DNA of 45,722 bases from DASPWV01 sp046727855 (GTDB taxonomy: Bacteria; Acidobacteriota; Vicinamibacteria; Vicinamibacterales; UBA2999). A model generated the notes under the pieces. That model had not been told where the DNA came from. It worked only from the letters and a program-made list of their open reading frames with translations, and ran no database searches. The stretch spans positions 1 to 45,722 of the forward strand of contig JBKPDL010000093.1 of the NCBI GenBank assembly GCA_046727855.1, given 5' to 3'. Every line of letters starts with the position of its first letter. The stretch's first letter is position 1. The translations under genes and the position numbers were made by a program. Positions 30,234-38,419 of the stretch are shown piece by piece.

Positions 30234-32897
30234 ATGCTTCGAAAGACGTTGCCCACGTGTGCGCTGGCGCTCGCATTGAGCGCGCAAGTGGCCGGACAGA
30301 GTGCGCCGCAAACTCCGGCGCCGGCGCAAGATCCCAATCAGCAACCTCCCGTCACGTTCAAAGCGGAAGTCAACTACGTCGAAGTTGACGCGCGCGTGCT
30401 CGACGCGCAAGGAAAGTTTGTCGCCGGTCTCGCGCCCAGCGATTTCGAGGTGCTCGAGGACGGCAAACCGCAGAAGGTGTCGATCTTTGCGCTCGTGCAC
30501 CTGCCGGTGGAACGTGCCGAGCGGCCGCTGTTTGCCAGTAAGCCGATCGAACCCGACGTGCAGACCAATCAGCGTGTGAATGAAGGCCGCGTGTATCTGA
30601 TCGTGCTCGACGATCTGCATGTTCATCCGCTTCGTTCCCAGCTGGTCAAGCGCGCCGCGCGGCAGTTCGTCGAGCGCTATATCGGCGCCAACGATATGGC
30701 CGCCGTGGTCACCACGGGCGGCCGCTCCGATGCGGCGCAGGAGTTCACCAGCAATCCGCGCTTGCTGCTGCAGGCGATCGACAAATTCATGGGCCGCAAG
30801 CTGCGTTCGGCAATCCTGAATCGCGTCGAGGAGGAAGCGCGCACGCGCGGCCTGCGCAACGAGAACGAGCGGATCAACGACCCCGACGACGTAGAGCGCG
30901 GCTACCAGGCGCGCAACACGCTCACCACGATCAAAGGACTCGCGGAATATCTCGAAAACGTTCGCGGCCGCCGCAAGGCGCTTGTCTTCTTCAGCGAGGG
31001 CATCGACTACGACATCAACGACGTGTTCAACAACCGCGAGGCCACCTCGGTGCTCGACTCCACGCGTGAGGCGATCGCCGCGACGACGCGCGCCAACGTG
31101 TCGATCTACGGCGTCGACGCCCGCGGTCTCCTGACCGGCCTGGAGGACGCGATCGAGATCTCGAGCTTCCCGGACGATCCCTCCCTGGGCCTGTCGACGA
31201 CCGCGCTCCAGAACGAGCAGCGCCTGGGACAGGACAGCCTGCGTGTACTCGGCGAGGAGACCGGCGGGTTTGCCGTGGTCAACACCAACAACATCAACGA
31301 GGCGTTTCAGCGTATCGTCGACGACAACAGTTCGTATTACGTGCTTGGCTACTATCCGAGCAACGATCGCCGCGATGGGCGATTCAGGAAAATCGAAGTC
31401 AAAGTGAACCGGCCCGGTGTAACGGTGCGCGCGCGACGCGGATATGTCGCGCCGCGTGGGCGGGCGGCCGATGCCAGGCTTGCCGGACCGAAGGAAGCCT
31501 CACCGGAACTGCGCGAAGCGCTCACCAGTCCCGTTGCCGTCTCGGCGCTGCCGATGGCGGCGACGGCCGCGATCTTCAAGGGCCCGGCGCCGAATGCATC
31601 CGTGGTGGTCTCGACGCTCATCGGCGGACGCGATCTGCCGCTCGCCGAGAAGAACGGCACGTTTGCCAACGACCTCGAGATCGCCATGACGGCCACCAAC
31701 ATGGACGGAAAGATCTCCGCCGGCGATCGCAGCACGGTGAACCTGGCGCTCAAGCCCGACACCGTACCGCGCCTGCGCGCCGCTGGCTTCCGCGTAATCT
31801 CCTCGCTCGACCTGCCGCCCGGCCGTTATCAGCTGCGCGTGGCCGCGCGCGAGGCCAACGCGAAGCGCGCCGGCTCGGTTCTTTACGATCTCGAAGTTCC
31901 GGACTTCTCGAAAGAGCCGCTGCTCATGAGCAGCATCGCGATCACATCGGGCTCGAGCTCGCTGGCGCCGACGGCGCGGCCAAAGGATCCGCTGGCGAAA
32001 CTGTTGCCCGCTCCGATGACGACCTTCCGCGAGTTCCCGCAGAACGACGAGGTGGCCGTGTTCGCCGAGGTGTATGAGACCAATTCCGGACAGCCGCACA
32101 AGGTCGACATCAACCTCACGGTCAAAGCCGAGGGTGGGACCACGGTGTATCAAACACGCGACGAGCGCGACAGCTCGGAGCTTGCGGGAAGCGCCGGCGG
32201 ATACGGCGTGACGAGCCGATTCATGCTGGAAAAGTTCGAGCCCGGGCTCTACGTGTTGCGCATCGAAGCGCAGTCGCGGCTCGGTGATCGGCCGATGGTC
32301 GCGCGCGAGCTGGTGTTCCGTGTCGTGCCGGGCGTGCCGATGCCGCGTCCCACGTCAGCAGCCGTTGGCACTCCGAGCGATGCACCCGTGAACCGCACCT
32401 CCCCTGGTGTTGGCAACCGGCCAGTGCCGCCGGCCGCTGGCGCACCGGTTACACCTGGCACCGCACCCGTCGCACCTGACGCGCCCGCGAACCGCACCGC
32501 ACCTTCCGCGCCGGTCGCACCTCCCGCACCTGTGCCTATGACCCCAATCTCCAGCGATCAAATGAGCGCGATCGACGCATCACGTCAGGTCGTCGCCAAA
32601 ACCGCCGCCGAGTTTCAATCGCTCTGGCGCGCGCATGCCCCAGGCCGGCCAATGCCCAACGTGGACTTCGCGGCCAATATGATCATCGCCGTCTTTCTCG
32701 GAAGCCGCCCGTCGGCCGGCTACAGCGTGCACATCACCGGCGTGCGTCGCGAAGGCGACGCGCTCGTAGTGACGTGGGCCGAACGTCGTCCGGCGCCCGA
32801 CCAGATAGCCGCGCAAGTGATGACGGCGCCGGCCCAGATCGTCGCCGTGCCACGCTTCGACGGGCCGGTCCGATTCGAGAAAGTTGCCGGTGTTTGA
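30234..32897 (+). CDS. Secreted VWFA-related (acidobacterial type) protein with C-terminal PrcB-like domain
   Basis: The 887-residue protein has a signal peptide (TCALALALSAQVAGQ). The acidobacterial VWFA-related domain follows at about residues 40-400: VNYVEVDARVLDAQGKFV, DFEVLEDGKPQ, VYLIVLDDLHVHP, GRRKALVFFSEGIDYDI, and later SSYYVLGYYPSND. The usual DxSxS metal site is not intact (LDDLHVH). A central beta-rich part follows. From about residue 705 a Pro/Ala/Thr linker with repeated (V)APD/NRT/SP words leads to a C-terminal domain, GSRPSAGYSVHI... to GPVRFEKV. This resembles PrcB, which stabilises a treponemal protease complex. The role is probably surface protein-protein interaction. It overlaps the next gene by 14 bases. 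Confidence 0.85.
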   Translation: MLRKTLPTCALALALSAQVAGQSAPQTPAPAQDPNQQPPVTFKAEVNYVEVDARVLDAQGKFVAGLAPSDFEVLEDGKPQKVSIFALVHLPVERAERPLFASKPIEPDVQTNQRVNEGRVYLIVLDDLHVHPLRSQLVKRAARQFVERYIGANDMAAVVTTGGRSDAAQEFTSNPRLLLQAIDKFMGRKLRSAILNRVEEEARTRGLRNENERINDPDDVERGYQARNTLTTIKGLAEYLENVRGRRKALVFFSEGIDYDINDVFNNREATSVLDSTREAIAATTRANVSIYGVDARGLLTGLEDAIEISSFPDDPSLGLSTTALQNEQRLGQDSLRVLGEETGGFAVVNTNNINEAFQRIVDDNSSYYVLGYYPSNDRRDGRFRKIEVKVNRPGVTVRARRGYVAPRGRAADARLAGPKEASPELREALTSPVAVSALPMAATAAIFKGPAPNASVVVSTLIGGRDLPLAEKNGTFANDLEIAMTATNMDGKISAGDRSTVNLALKPDTVPRLRAAGFRVISSLDLPPGRYQLRVAAREANAKRAGSVLYDLEVPDFSKEPLLMSSIAITSGSSSLAPTARPKDPLAKLLPAPMTTFREFPQNDEVAVFAEVYETNSGQPHKVDINLTVKAEGGTTVYQTRDERDSSELAGSAGGYGVTSRFMLEKFEPGLYVLRIEAQSRLGDRPMVARELVFRVVPGVPMPRPTSAAVGTPSDAPVNRTSPGVGNRPVPPAAGAPVTPGTAPVAPDAPANRTAPSAPVAPPAPVPMTPISSDQMSAIDASRQVVAKTAAEFQSLWRAHAPGRPMPNVDFAANMIIAVFLGSRPSAGYSVHITGVRREGDALVVTWAERRPAPDQIAAQVMTAPAQIVAVPRFDGPVRFEKVAGV

Positions 32898-33291
32898 GCA
32901 GCCGGCCAATCAAACCAGAGGCGAGCTGACGGGGCCGACGAGCACCGGTGTAGACGCTCGGCTCTCGGCCCTGCTCTGTTATCTCGCGTGGTGGGTGTCG
33001 GGGCTGGTCTTTCTGGTCATCGAGCAGGAACACCGCGAGGTCCGCTTTCACGCGGCGCAGTCGATCGTGCTCTTCGGCGGCTTCTCGCTGTTGATCTTTG
33101 TGATGTCGCTGGCGACCTTCGGCATGCTGTTCTTTCTCCCCGCCGCATTTCAGGCCGTTTATGCGCTGTCGTTTCTGTTGTCGTTGATCGCGGTGATGGT
33201 CTGGCTAACCGTGCTGCTGAAGATCTTCAAAGGCGAAAGCTGGCGGGTGCCGTTCGCGGCTGATTTGGCTGCGAAGCTGGTTGCACGGTGA
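32884..33291 (+). CDS. Small membrane protein, DUF4870/Tic20-like
   Basis: The 135-residue protein has three to four hydrophobic segments: ALLCYLAWWVSGLVFLVI, SIVLFGGFSLLIFVMSLATFG, and the last pair FLLSLIAVMVWLTVLLKI. It carries the typical EHREVRFHAAQS motif of the DUF4870 family after the first helix and KGESWRVPFAADLA at the end. Function is unknown; it lies in the inner membrane. Starts TTG 32884 or GTG 32890 both overlap the VWFA gene, so translation is probably coupled. Confidence 0.75.
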   Translation: MPVFEQPANQTRGELTGPTSTGVDARLSALLCYLAWWVSGLVFLVIEQEHREVRFHAAQSIVLFGGFSLLIFVMSLATFGMLFFLPAAFQAVYALSFLLSLIAVMVWLTVLLKIFKGESWRVPFAADLAAKLVAR

Positions 33292-33318
33292 CGGCGCCGC
33301 TCCTACAGGCACGGCGCG

Positions 33319-33410
33319 CGTGTCAATGCGAAATGAAAAATGCGAAATTAGAAAGGCACCCGCGGTTGGTCACGGGCGCCTTGTGAATTCGAATTTTTCA
33401 CGTCGAATTG
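33319..33410. terminator. Convergent-gene spacer with hairpin and GAAATTAGAAA words
   Basis: GGCACCCG (33355-33362) pairs with CGGGCGCC (33373-33380) with one mismatch, between two convergent genes. It is flanked by TGCGAAATGAAAAATGCGAAA on the left and GAATTCGAATTTTTCACGTCG on the right. The flanks share inverted (T)GAAAAA/TTTTTCA words. A bidirectional terminator is the simplest reading. Confidence 0.5.
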
Positions 33411-33416
33411 CGTGCG

Positions 33417-33866
33417 TCAGTGAGTCGGCGGCTTCGGCAGATCGAGCTTCGCCACCTGGGTCGGCTTGATCGCGCCGTTGACGTGCGAGAACTGGTACTG
33501 ATTGGTGCGTCCCACGACGCGCGCGCGCGGCGTCGTCAGCGTGACCTGAATTACCTCGCCTGGCTGGAACGGGCGCGGGTGACGGTAAACATCACCGCCG
33601 GTCGCGTCGTCGCCCTTGAACCAGTTTTCTTCGATTTTGAAGCCGGCGATCGGCGCCGACATCATGTTCTTGACACGAATAACCGTGACCACGTCGTTGC
33701 CGCTCAGTTTCGTGTCCGGCTTGGTGATCTCGATTTTTGCCTCGCCCCTCACCGGCGCCACCAGCTTTCTGGGCGCGGCGGGCGCGCCTTGACCAGCGAA
33801 CGTCACACCGGCGGAAATGGCCGTTGCGACGGCCGCGGTGAGAACACAGGAAACAAGGCGTTCCAT
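33417..33866 (-). CDS. Secreted protein of unknown function
   Basis: The 149-residue protein has a signal peptide (LVSCVLTAAVATAISAGVTFAGQ) and one predicted beta-sandwich. It reads VTVIRVKNMMSAPIAGFKIEENWF, then RPFQPGEVIQVTLTTP and YQFSHVNGAIKP. The pattern recalls small extracellular proteins whose domain binds or supports a partner (FxLYD-like), but I do not recognise the family. ATG 33866 has GGAGG eight bases upstream. A perfect TATAAT lies 20 bases before the start. Confidence 0.65.
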   Translation of the reverse strand: MERLVSCVLTAAVATAISAGVTFAGQGAPAAPRKLVAPVRGEAKIEITKPDTKLSGNDVVTVIRVKNMMSAPIAGFKIEENWFKGDDATGGDVYRHPRPFQPGEVIQVTLTTPRARVVGRTNQYQFSHVNGAIKPTQVAKLDLPKPPTH

Positions 33867-33886
33867 AACCCAAACCCTCCGGGGCG

Positions 33887-33892
33887 ATTATA
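33887..33892 (-). promoter_or_regulatory. Consensus -10 box (TATAAT) of the secreted protein gene
   Basis: On the minus strand TATAAT is followed by CGCC and a GGAGG site before ATG 33866. No good -35 hexamer lies 16-18 bases upstream. It sits directly after the stop of the zinc-ribbon gene (33900), so the secreted protein has its own promoter. Confidence 0.4.
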
Positions 33893-33899
33893 TAAAATC

Positions 33900-34361
33900 C
33901 TACATCTCACCATTCCATTCCTCGGGCTCGGCGGCAGTCGCGCGGAACACTTCGAGATGCCACTTGCCGCCGCCCCACGGTTCGATCACTTCGGTCGCGA
34001 CGACGTCGACGAGCAGTTCGGCGAACGTGCGGCCTTCGGGATCGCCTTCGAGATGGTAGGCGGGCTCGTCCCAGGCGAAAGCGGGATAGAGCGTCATGGT
34101 GAGAAACAGATCGTACCCATCGTCGACGACGATCAACTGACCGCATGGCCGCTTTTGCGTGGAGTGGTAGACGAGATACTTCTCCGCGCTGTGCGCGCGG
34201 ATGTAGCGCTTGAGCGCGAACTCGCGTGCGACGATCTCTTCGACGGCGATCTTCTTGTCCCAGCAATCGCGGCAATAGCGCTCCTCGCCGCGCGGCTCCG
34301 AGACTTCCTTCGCGCCGCACAGCGCGCAGCGCGATTTGTTGGCGACCGACTTTCGCGACAT
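33900..34361 (-). CDS. Uncharacterised protein with an N-terminal zinc ribbon
   Basis: From ATG 34361 the protein is 153 residues. The start has two CxxC knuckles, CALC (12-15) and CRDC (30-33). The rest is an acidic alpha/beta domain with YLVYHSTQKRPCGQLIVVDDGYDLFLTM and a C-terminal WGGGKWHLEVFRA. I do not recognise the family; no catalytic motif is evident. The frame is open to 34454, but that extension overlaps the divergent M28 gene and is rich in Arg/Ala/Thr. TACAAT lies nine bases before ATG 34361, with GGAG adjacent. Confidence 0.7.
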   Translation of the reverse strand: MSRKSVANKSRCALCGAKEVSEPRGEERYCRDCWDKKIAVEEIVAREFALKRYIRAHSAEKYLVYHSTQKRPCGQLIVVDDGYDLFLTMTLYPAFAWDEPAYHLEGDPEGRTFAELLVDVVATEVIEPWGGGKWHLEVFRATAAEPEEWNGEM

Positions 34362-34386
34362 CTCCGACACATTGTACTGTAAACAG
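34362..34386. promoter_or_regulatory. 25-base divergent promoter region
   Basis: The zinc-ribbon gene (minus) and M28 gene (plus) start 25 bases apart. TACTGT (34375-34380) is six bases before GTG 34387. TACAAT on the other strand (34376-34371) is nine bases before ATG 34361. The two boxes overlap, so expression of the pair may be mutually exclusive. Confidence 0.4.
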
Positions 34387-36021
34387 GTGGCGCGGGTTCT
34401 CGCCTCGCTCGTCGTCCTCGCCGCCGTCGCCGCGCCGGTTGCACAACCGCGCACGCTGCATTTACCGACGCTCGATCGTGTACTCCCTTCGCGCGCCGAG
34501 ACGATCTACCGCGCGCTCGTTCCGGCGGTCGAGACGCGCGTGGCTGTCGAGACCGTCAGCTTCATGAGTCCGTTTTGGCGACTTGCGGGAAATCCTGGCT
34601 ACAACCGATCGATCGATTTCGTCCGCGAACAGCTGCGGGCTGGGGGATTCGATGGCGGCGCCGTTCGCGTCGAGGAGTTTCCCAACAGCGGATACGGCTG
34701 GGAGCAGGAGCGCGGTACGCTCTCCATCGAGGAGCCTGCCTCGTCGCAGCGCGACGGGTCCGCGGGCGCGCGCAGACAGGTCATACTTTCGCGCGAGCAG
34801 GATCGCGTCGCGCTGTGCATCAACTCATTTTCTACTCCGGCGGGTGGAGTGACGCTGCCTGTCGTCCACGTCGGCGCCGGGACGCAGGCGGCCGACTACG
34901 ACGGCAAGAACGTGAAAGACGCGCTCGTCGTTGGCAGCGGCGCAGCCGGATCGCTCTGGACACGCGCCGTGCGCGAACGTGGCGCCGCCGGCGTCGTCTC
35001 GACCGATGTCGCGCGTTATACGCGGCCAGACGAAACCCCCGACGTGCTTCAGTGGGGCAGCATTCCCTACGACCAAGCGCTGCATTCCTTCGCGTTCAAG
35101 GCGAGTCCGCGTGCAGCCGAGCGACTGCGCACCGCGTCGCGCGCGCACGTGGACATCGTGACCAGATTTCATCCTGGTCCCAATCGCACGCTGATTGCGG
35201 AGATTGCCGGAACGACTCGCGCCAGCGAGCGCGTCGTCCTTGTTGCGCACGTGCAGGAGCCCGGCGCCAACGACAACGCCAGTGGCGTCGGCACGCTGCT
35301 GGCCGCTGCCCGCGCCATTCAGAATGGCATTGCGCGTGGGCTGGTCCCACGCCCGCCGCGGACGCTCACGTTCATGTGGCTGGACGAGAATCGCGGCAGC
35401 GAACGATGGATTAAGGATCACCCCGCGGACGCGGCCCGTGTGGTGGCGATGATGTCGCTGGACATGACTGGTGAGGACACGGCCAAAACGGGTGGCACCT
35501 TCCTGATCGAGAAGTCGCCCGATCCGTCGGCGATATGGCCGCGGCCCTCCGACCCGCACTCCGAGTGGGGCGCGGGCGAGGTGTCGCGCGATCTCGTCCG
35601 CGGCCACTTCCTCAACGACCTCCATCTCGCTGTGTGTCTTCGCCACGCGCGCGAGACCGGGTGGATCGTACGCACCAACCCGTACGAAGGTGGCAGCGAT
35701 CACACGGTGTTCACGCGCGCCGGCGTGCCAGCTCTTCTCAACTGGCACTTCACCGATCGCTACTACCACACCAATCTCGATACGCCGGACAAGAGCAGCG
35801 CGACCGAGATGGGCCACGTTGCGACGGCGGTGGCGACCACCGCAACGTTTTTAGCGTCGGCGGATTCGAGCGATGAGAGCGCGTTGCTGAAGCTGGTGGA
35901 CGAAGCGGAACGTGCCCGTCTCGAGACCGAGCGCGCGAACGCTGCTTCGGAAGAAATCGTTGCGGCCTGGAAGAAGTGGTATCAGGAAGCGAAGGAGAGT
36001 GTCAAAAGACTCCTCATTTAG
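34387..36021 (+). CDS. Secreted M28-family aminopeptidase with PA domain
   Basis: From GTG 34387 the protein is 544 residues. A signal peptide (VARVLASLVVLAAVAAPVAQP) is followed by a helical region and a PA insert (about residues 135-230, with the DALVVGSGAAGSLW and GAAGVVSTD parts). The zinc domain has LVAHVQEPGANDNASG (His and bridging Asp), WLDENRGSER (Glu), LDMTGEDT (Asp) and YHTNLDTPDK (His). All five M28 ligands are accounted for, although HVQE replaces the usual HxD. It probably releases N-terminal amino acids outside the cytoplasm. A longer frame to 34336 re-reads the zinc-ribbon gene. Confidence 0.88.
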   Translation: MARVLASLVVLAAVAAPVAQPRTLHLPTLDRVLPSRAETIYRALVPAVETRVAVETVSFMSPFWRLAGNPGYNRSIDFVREQLRAGGFDGGAVRVEEFPNSGYGWEQERGTLSIEEPASSQRDGSAGARRQVILSREQDRVALCINSFSTPAGGVTLPVVHVGAGTQAADYDGKNVKDALVVGSGAAGSLWTRAVRERGAAGVVSTDVARYTRPDETPDVLQWGSIPYDQALHSFAFKASPRAAERLRTASRAHVDIVTRFHPGPNRTLIAEIAGTTRASERVVLVAHVQEPGANDNASGVGTLLAAARAIQNGIARGLVPRPPRTLTFMWLDENRGSERWIKDHPADAARVVAMMSLDMTGEDTAKTGGTFLIEKSPDPSAIWPRPSDPHSEWGAGEVSRDLVRGHFLNDLHLAVCLRHARETGWIVRTNPYEGGSDHTVFTRAGVPALLNWHFTDRYYHTNLDTPDKSSATEMGHVATAVATTATFLASADSSDESALLKLVDEAERARLETERANAASEEIVAAWKKWYQEAKESVKRLLI

Positions 36022-36041
36022 GGTGGCCCTTCAGGTTCGCG

Positions 36042-38186
36042 CTAGCGCGACACTAGGCGGGTCGCGGCCGGCGCGTACATCTCGGTGACGTACTGCTTCA
36101 CCATCCGCCTCGCGGAGAAGCGCGGCAGATTCGATCGCATCGCCTCCCGCACAATCTGAATCCAACGCACCGGCACCTGGCGTTCGTCGCGTTCGTAAAA
36201 CGCCGGCACCACCTGTTCTTCGAGTAAGCGATAGAGCGATTCCGCGTCCGCTGCGTCGGTGGCGTTGTGGTCGTCCGGGTTGGTTTGACTTTCAATCAAC
36301 CAGCCGTTGCGGCCGTTATATCCCTCGGCCCACCAGCCATCGCCGATACTCAAATGCGGCACTCCGTTGAGCGAGGCTTTCATGCCGCTCGTGCCGCTCG
36401 CTTCGAGCGGCTTGCGCGGAGTGTTCAACCACACGTCGCAACCTGCCACCAGGCAATGGGCGACGTGCATGTCGTAATCGTCGATGAACGCAATGCGTCC
36501 GTGAACGATCGGATCGAGCGCACGCCGGAACACCTGCTGCAGATGGTGCTTGGCCGGGTCGTCCGCCGGGTGCGCTTTGCCGGCAAACACAATCTGGACG
36601 GGCCGCCGCGGCGAGCCAAGAATTCGCGCGAGCCGTTCCGCGTCGTGAAAGACCAGTTCGGGACGCTTGTAGGCGGTGAAGCGCCGCGCATAGCCGATCG
36701 TGAGCGCCTCGGGATCGAGCATCGCGCCACCCGCGACGATGCGGCTCGGGCCGATCCGTTCGGCCGTCCAGCGCTGACGCAGCCGCTCGCGGATGAAGAC
36801 GAACAGCTCGCCGCGCAACAGCTGCCGCGCTGCCCAGATGTCAGTATCCGCAATTTCCACCAAGCGCTCCCAGAACTCCGGTTCGTCGTGGTGCTCGAGC
36901 CAGTCGGCGCCCAGGTGTCGATTGAAAAGGTCGAGTACAGGATTGGCAACCCAGGTCGGCACGTGAACGCCGTTGGTGATGAACTTGACCGGCACGTCGT
37001 GCGGCGCGCGATCGGGCCAGATCGACTGCCACATCGCGCGCGTCACTTCGCCGTGCACTTCGCTGACGCCGTTGACGCTCGACGAGGTCCGCAGCGCCAG
37101 CGCCGTCATGTTGAATTGCGAGCCGCTGCCGTTGTCGTACTCGCCGAGCGACAAGAACCGCTGCCGGTACTGGCCGATTTCGCCCCAACACCCGGCAAGA
37201 TGCTTCTCGACCAGATGAAAAGGAAACGCATCATGGCCGGCCGGCACTGGCGTGTGCGTGGTGAAGACGGTCGTCTGCCGCACTTCTTCCAACGCGCTGT
37301 CAAACGACGATCCTTTTTCCACCAGCTCTCGAATGCGCTGCAGCGCGACAAACGCCGCGTGGCCTTCGTTGAGATGCCACACGGCCGGTTCGATCGCGAG
37401 CGCGCGCAGCACACGCACGCCGCCGATGCCGAGAATGATTTCCTGCTGAATGCGGGTTTCGCGATCACCGCCATAGAGGCGCGCCGACAGCTCGCGGTCC
37501 CACGGCGCGTTCTCTTCGAGGTCGGTATCGAGCAGGAAAATGCGAACGCGCCCGACGCGCACGCGCCACACCGCCGCCAGCACCGTGCGATCGCCGAGCG
37601 GCACCGCCGTGAGCGCGGCTTTACCGTCGCGAGTCACGGCCGTCGCAATCGGCGCGTCGGTCCAGTTCAAGCGCTCGTAATGCTCCTCCTGCCATCCCTC
37701 GTTCGACAGGCGCTGATGGAAGTAGCCCTGCGGGTACATGAACCCGACCCCGACGAGCGGCACGCCCAGATCGCTGGCTTCTTTGCAGTGATCGCCGGCG
37801 AGCACACCGAGACCACCGGCGTAAATCGGCAACGACTGATGCAGCGCAAACTCCGCTGAGAAATACGCGATCACTTTGCCGTTGAGATCGGGTGCCTTCG
37901 CGGCCCACCAGGTGCGCTGCGCGGTACGCGCTTCGTCGAGACCGGCGATCGCCTCGTCATATACCGCGAGGAACGTCGGGTCCTGGGCGGCGGCGGCGAG
38001 ACGCGCTTCGTCGATGGTGCGCAGCATGCGCACGGGATTGTGCGCCGTGGCGCGCCAGAGCGGGTAATCGAGTCGCCGAAAAACCTGACGCGCAGTCGGC
38101 CGCCAACTCCACCACAGATCGAGCGCGAGTTCATGCAAACGATGAATACGGCTGGGGAGGGGAGCAGAAGTGGCGAAACGTTCCAT
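36042..38186 (-). CDS. glgP: Alpha-glucan (glycogen) phosphorylase
   Basis: This GT35 enzyme releases glucose-1-phosphate from glycogen or maltodextrin with PLP. The 714-residue form is the short bacterial/archaeal type. Its N-terminal block (DLWWSWRPTARQVFRRLDYPLW) matches DUF3417. The active-site parts are AYFSAEFALHQSLPIYAGGLGVLAGDH, HLNEGHAAF and EASGTSGMKASLNG, with the PLP lysine in GMKAS. Start ATG 38186 has AAGGA five bases upstream. It ends 20 bases from the convergent M28 gene, with no obvious terminator between. Confidence 0.93.
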   Translation of the reverse strand: MERFATSAPLPSRIHRLHELALDLWWSWRPTARQVFRRLDYPLWRATAHNPVRMLRTIDEARLAAAAQDPTFLAVYDEAIAGLDEARTAQRTWWAAKAPDLNGKVIAYFSAEFALHQSLPIYAGGLGVLAGDHCKEASDLGVPLVGVGFMYPQGYFHQRLSNEGWQEEHYERLNWTDAPIATAVTRDGKAALTAVPLGDRTVLAAVWRVRVGRVRIFLLDTDLEENAPWDRELSARLYGGDRETRIQQEIILGIGGVRVLRALAIEPAVWHLNEGHAAFVALQRIRELVEKGSSFDSALEEVRQTTVFTTHTPVPAGHDAFPFHLVEKHLAGCWGEIGQYRQRFLSLGEYDNGSGSQFNMTALALRTSSSVNGVSEVHGEVTRAMWQSIWPDRAPHDVPVKFITNGVHVPTWVANPVLDLFNRHLGADWLEHHDEPEFWERLVEIADTDIWAARQLLRGELFVFIRERLRQRWTAERIGPSRIVAGGAMLDPEALTIGYARRFTAYKRPELVFHDAERLARILGSPRRPVQIVFAGKAHPADDPAKHHLQQVFRRALDPIVHGRIAFIDDYDMHVAHCLVAGCDVWLNTPRKPLEASGTSGMKASLNGVPHLSIGDGWWAEGYNGRNGWLIESQTNPDDHNATDAADAESLYRLLEEQVVPAFYERDERQVPVRWIQIVREAMRSNLPRFSARRMVKQYVTEMYAPAATRLVSR

Positions 38187-38203
38187 CAGAGTCCTTCGGT
38201 GTG

Positions 38204-38418
38204 GGAGGACAGGGAGATCAGGGAGAAAGCGAAAATTGCCTCGTCCATTTTTTCTTGTTGCGCGCCCTTCCTGATCTCCCCGATCTCCCGGATCTCCCTG
38301 TTTTCCATCTCCCCGATCTCCCGGATCTCCCTGTTTTCCATCTCCCCGATCTCCCAGATCTCCCTGTTTTCTACCTCCCCGATCTCCCAGATCTCCCTGT
38401 TTTCTATCTCCCCGATCT
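38204..38418. repeat. 33-bp tandem repeat (4.4 copies) with an inverted arm
   Basis: The unit ATCTCCCCGATCTCCCGGAT... (33 bases, ending TGTTTTCC) occurs at 38274, 38307, 38340 and 38373, plus a partial copy to 38418. The unit contains three GATCTCCC sub-words. Upstream, 38204-38227 (GGAGGACAGGGAGATCA) is nearly the reverse complement, so long hairpins are possible. The period divides by three, so both strands read open. The array ends at the stop codon of the dehydratase gene. Confidence 0.9.
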
Positions 38419-38419
38419 C

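Noticed and set aside
38274..38418. CRISPR-like array (33-base regular repeats)
   Set aside because: The copies are contiguous, with no unique spacers, and no cas genes are nearby. It is a plain tandem repeat.
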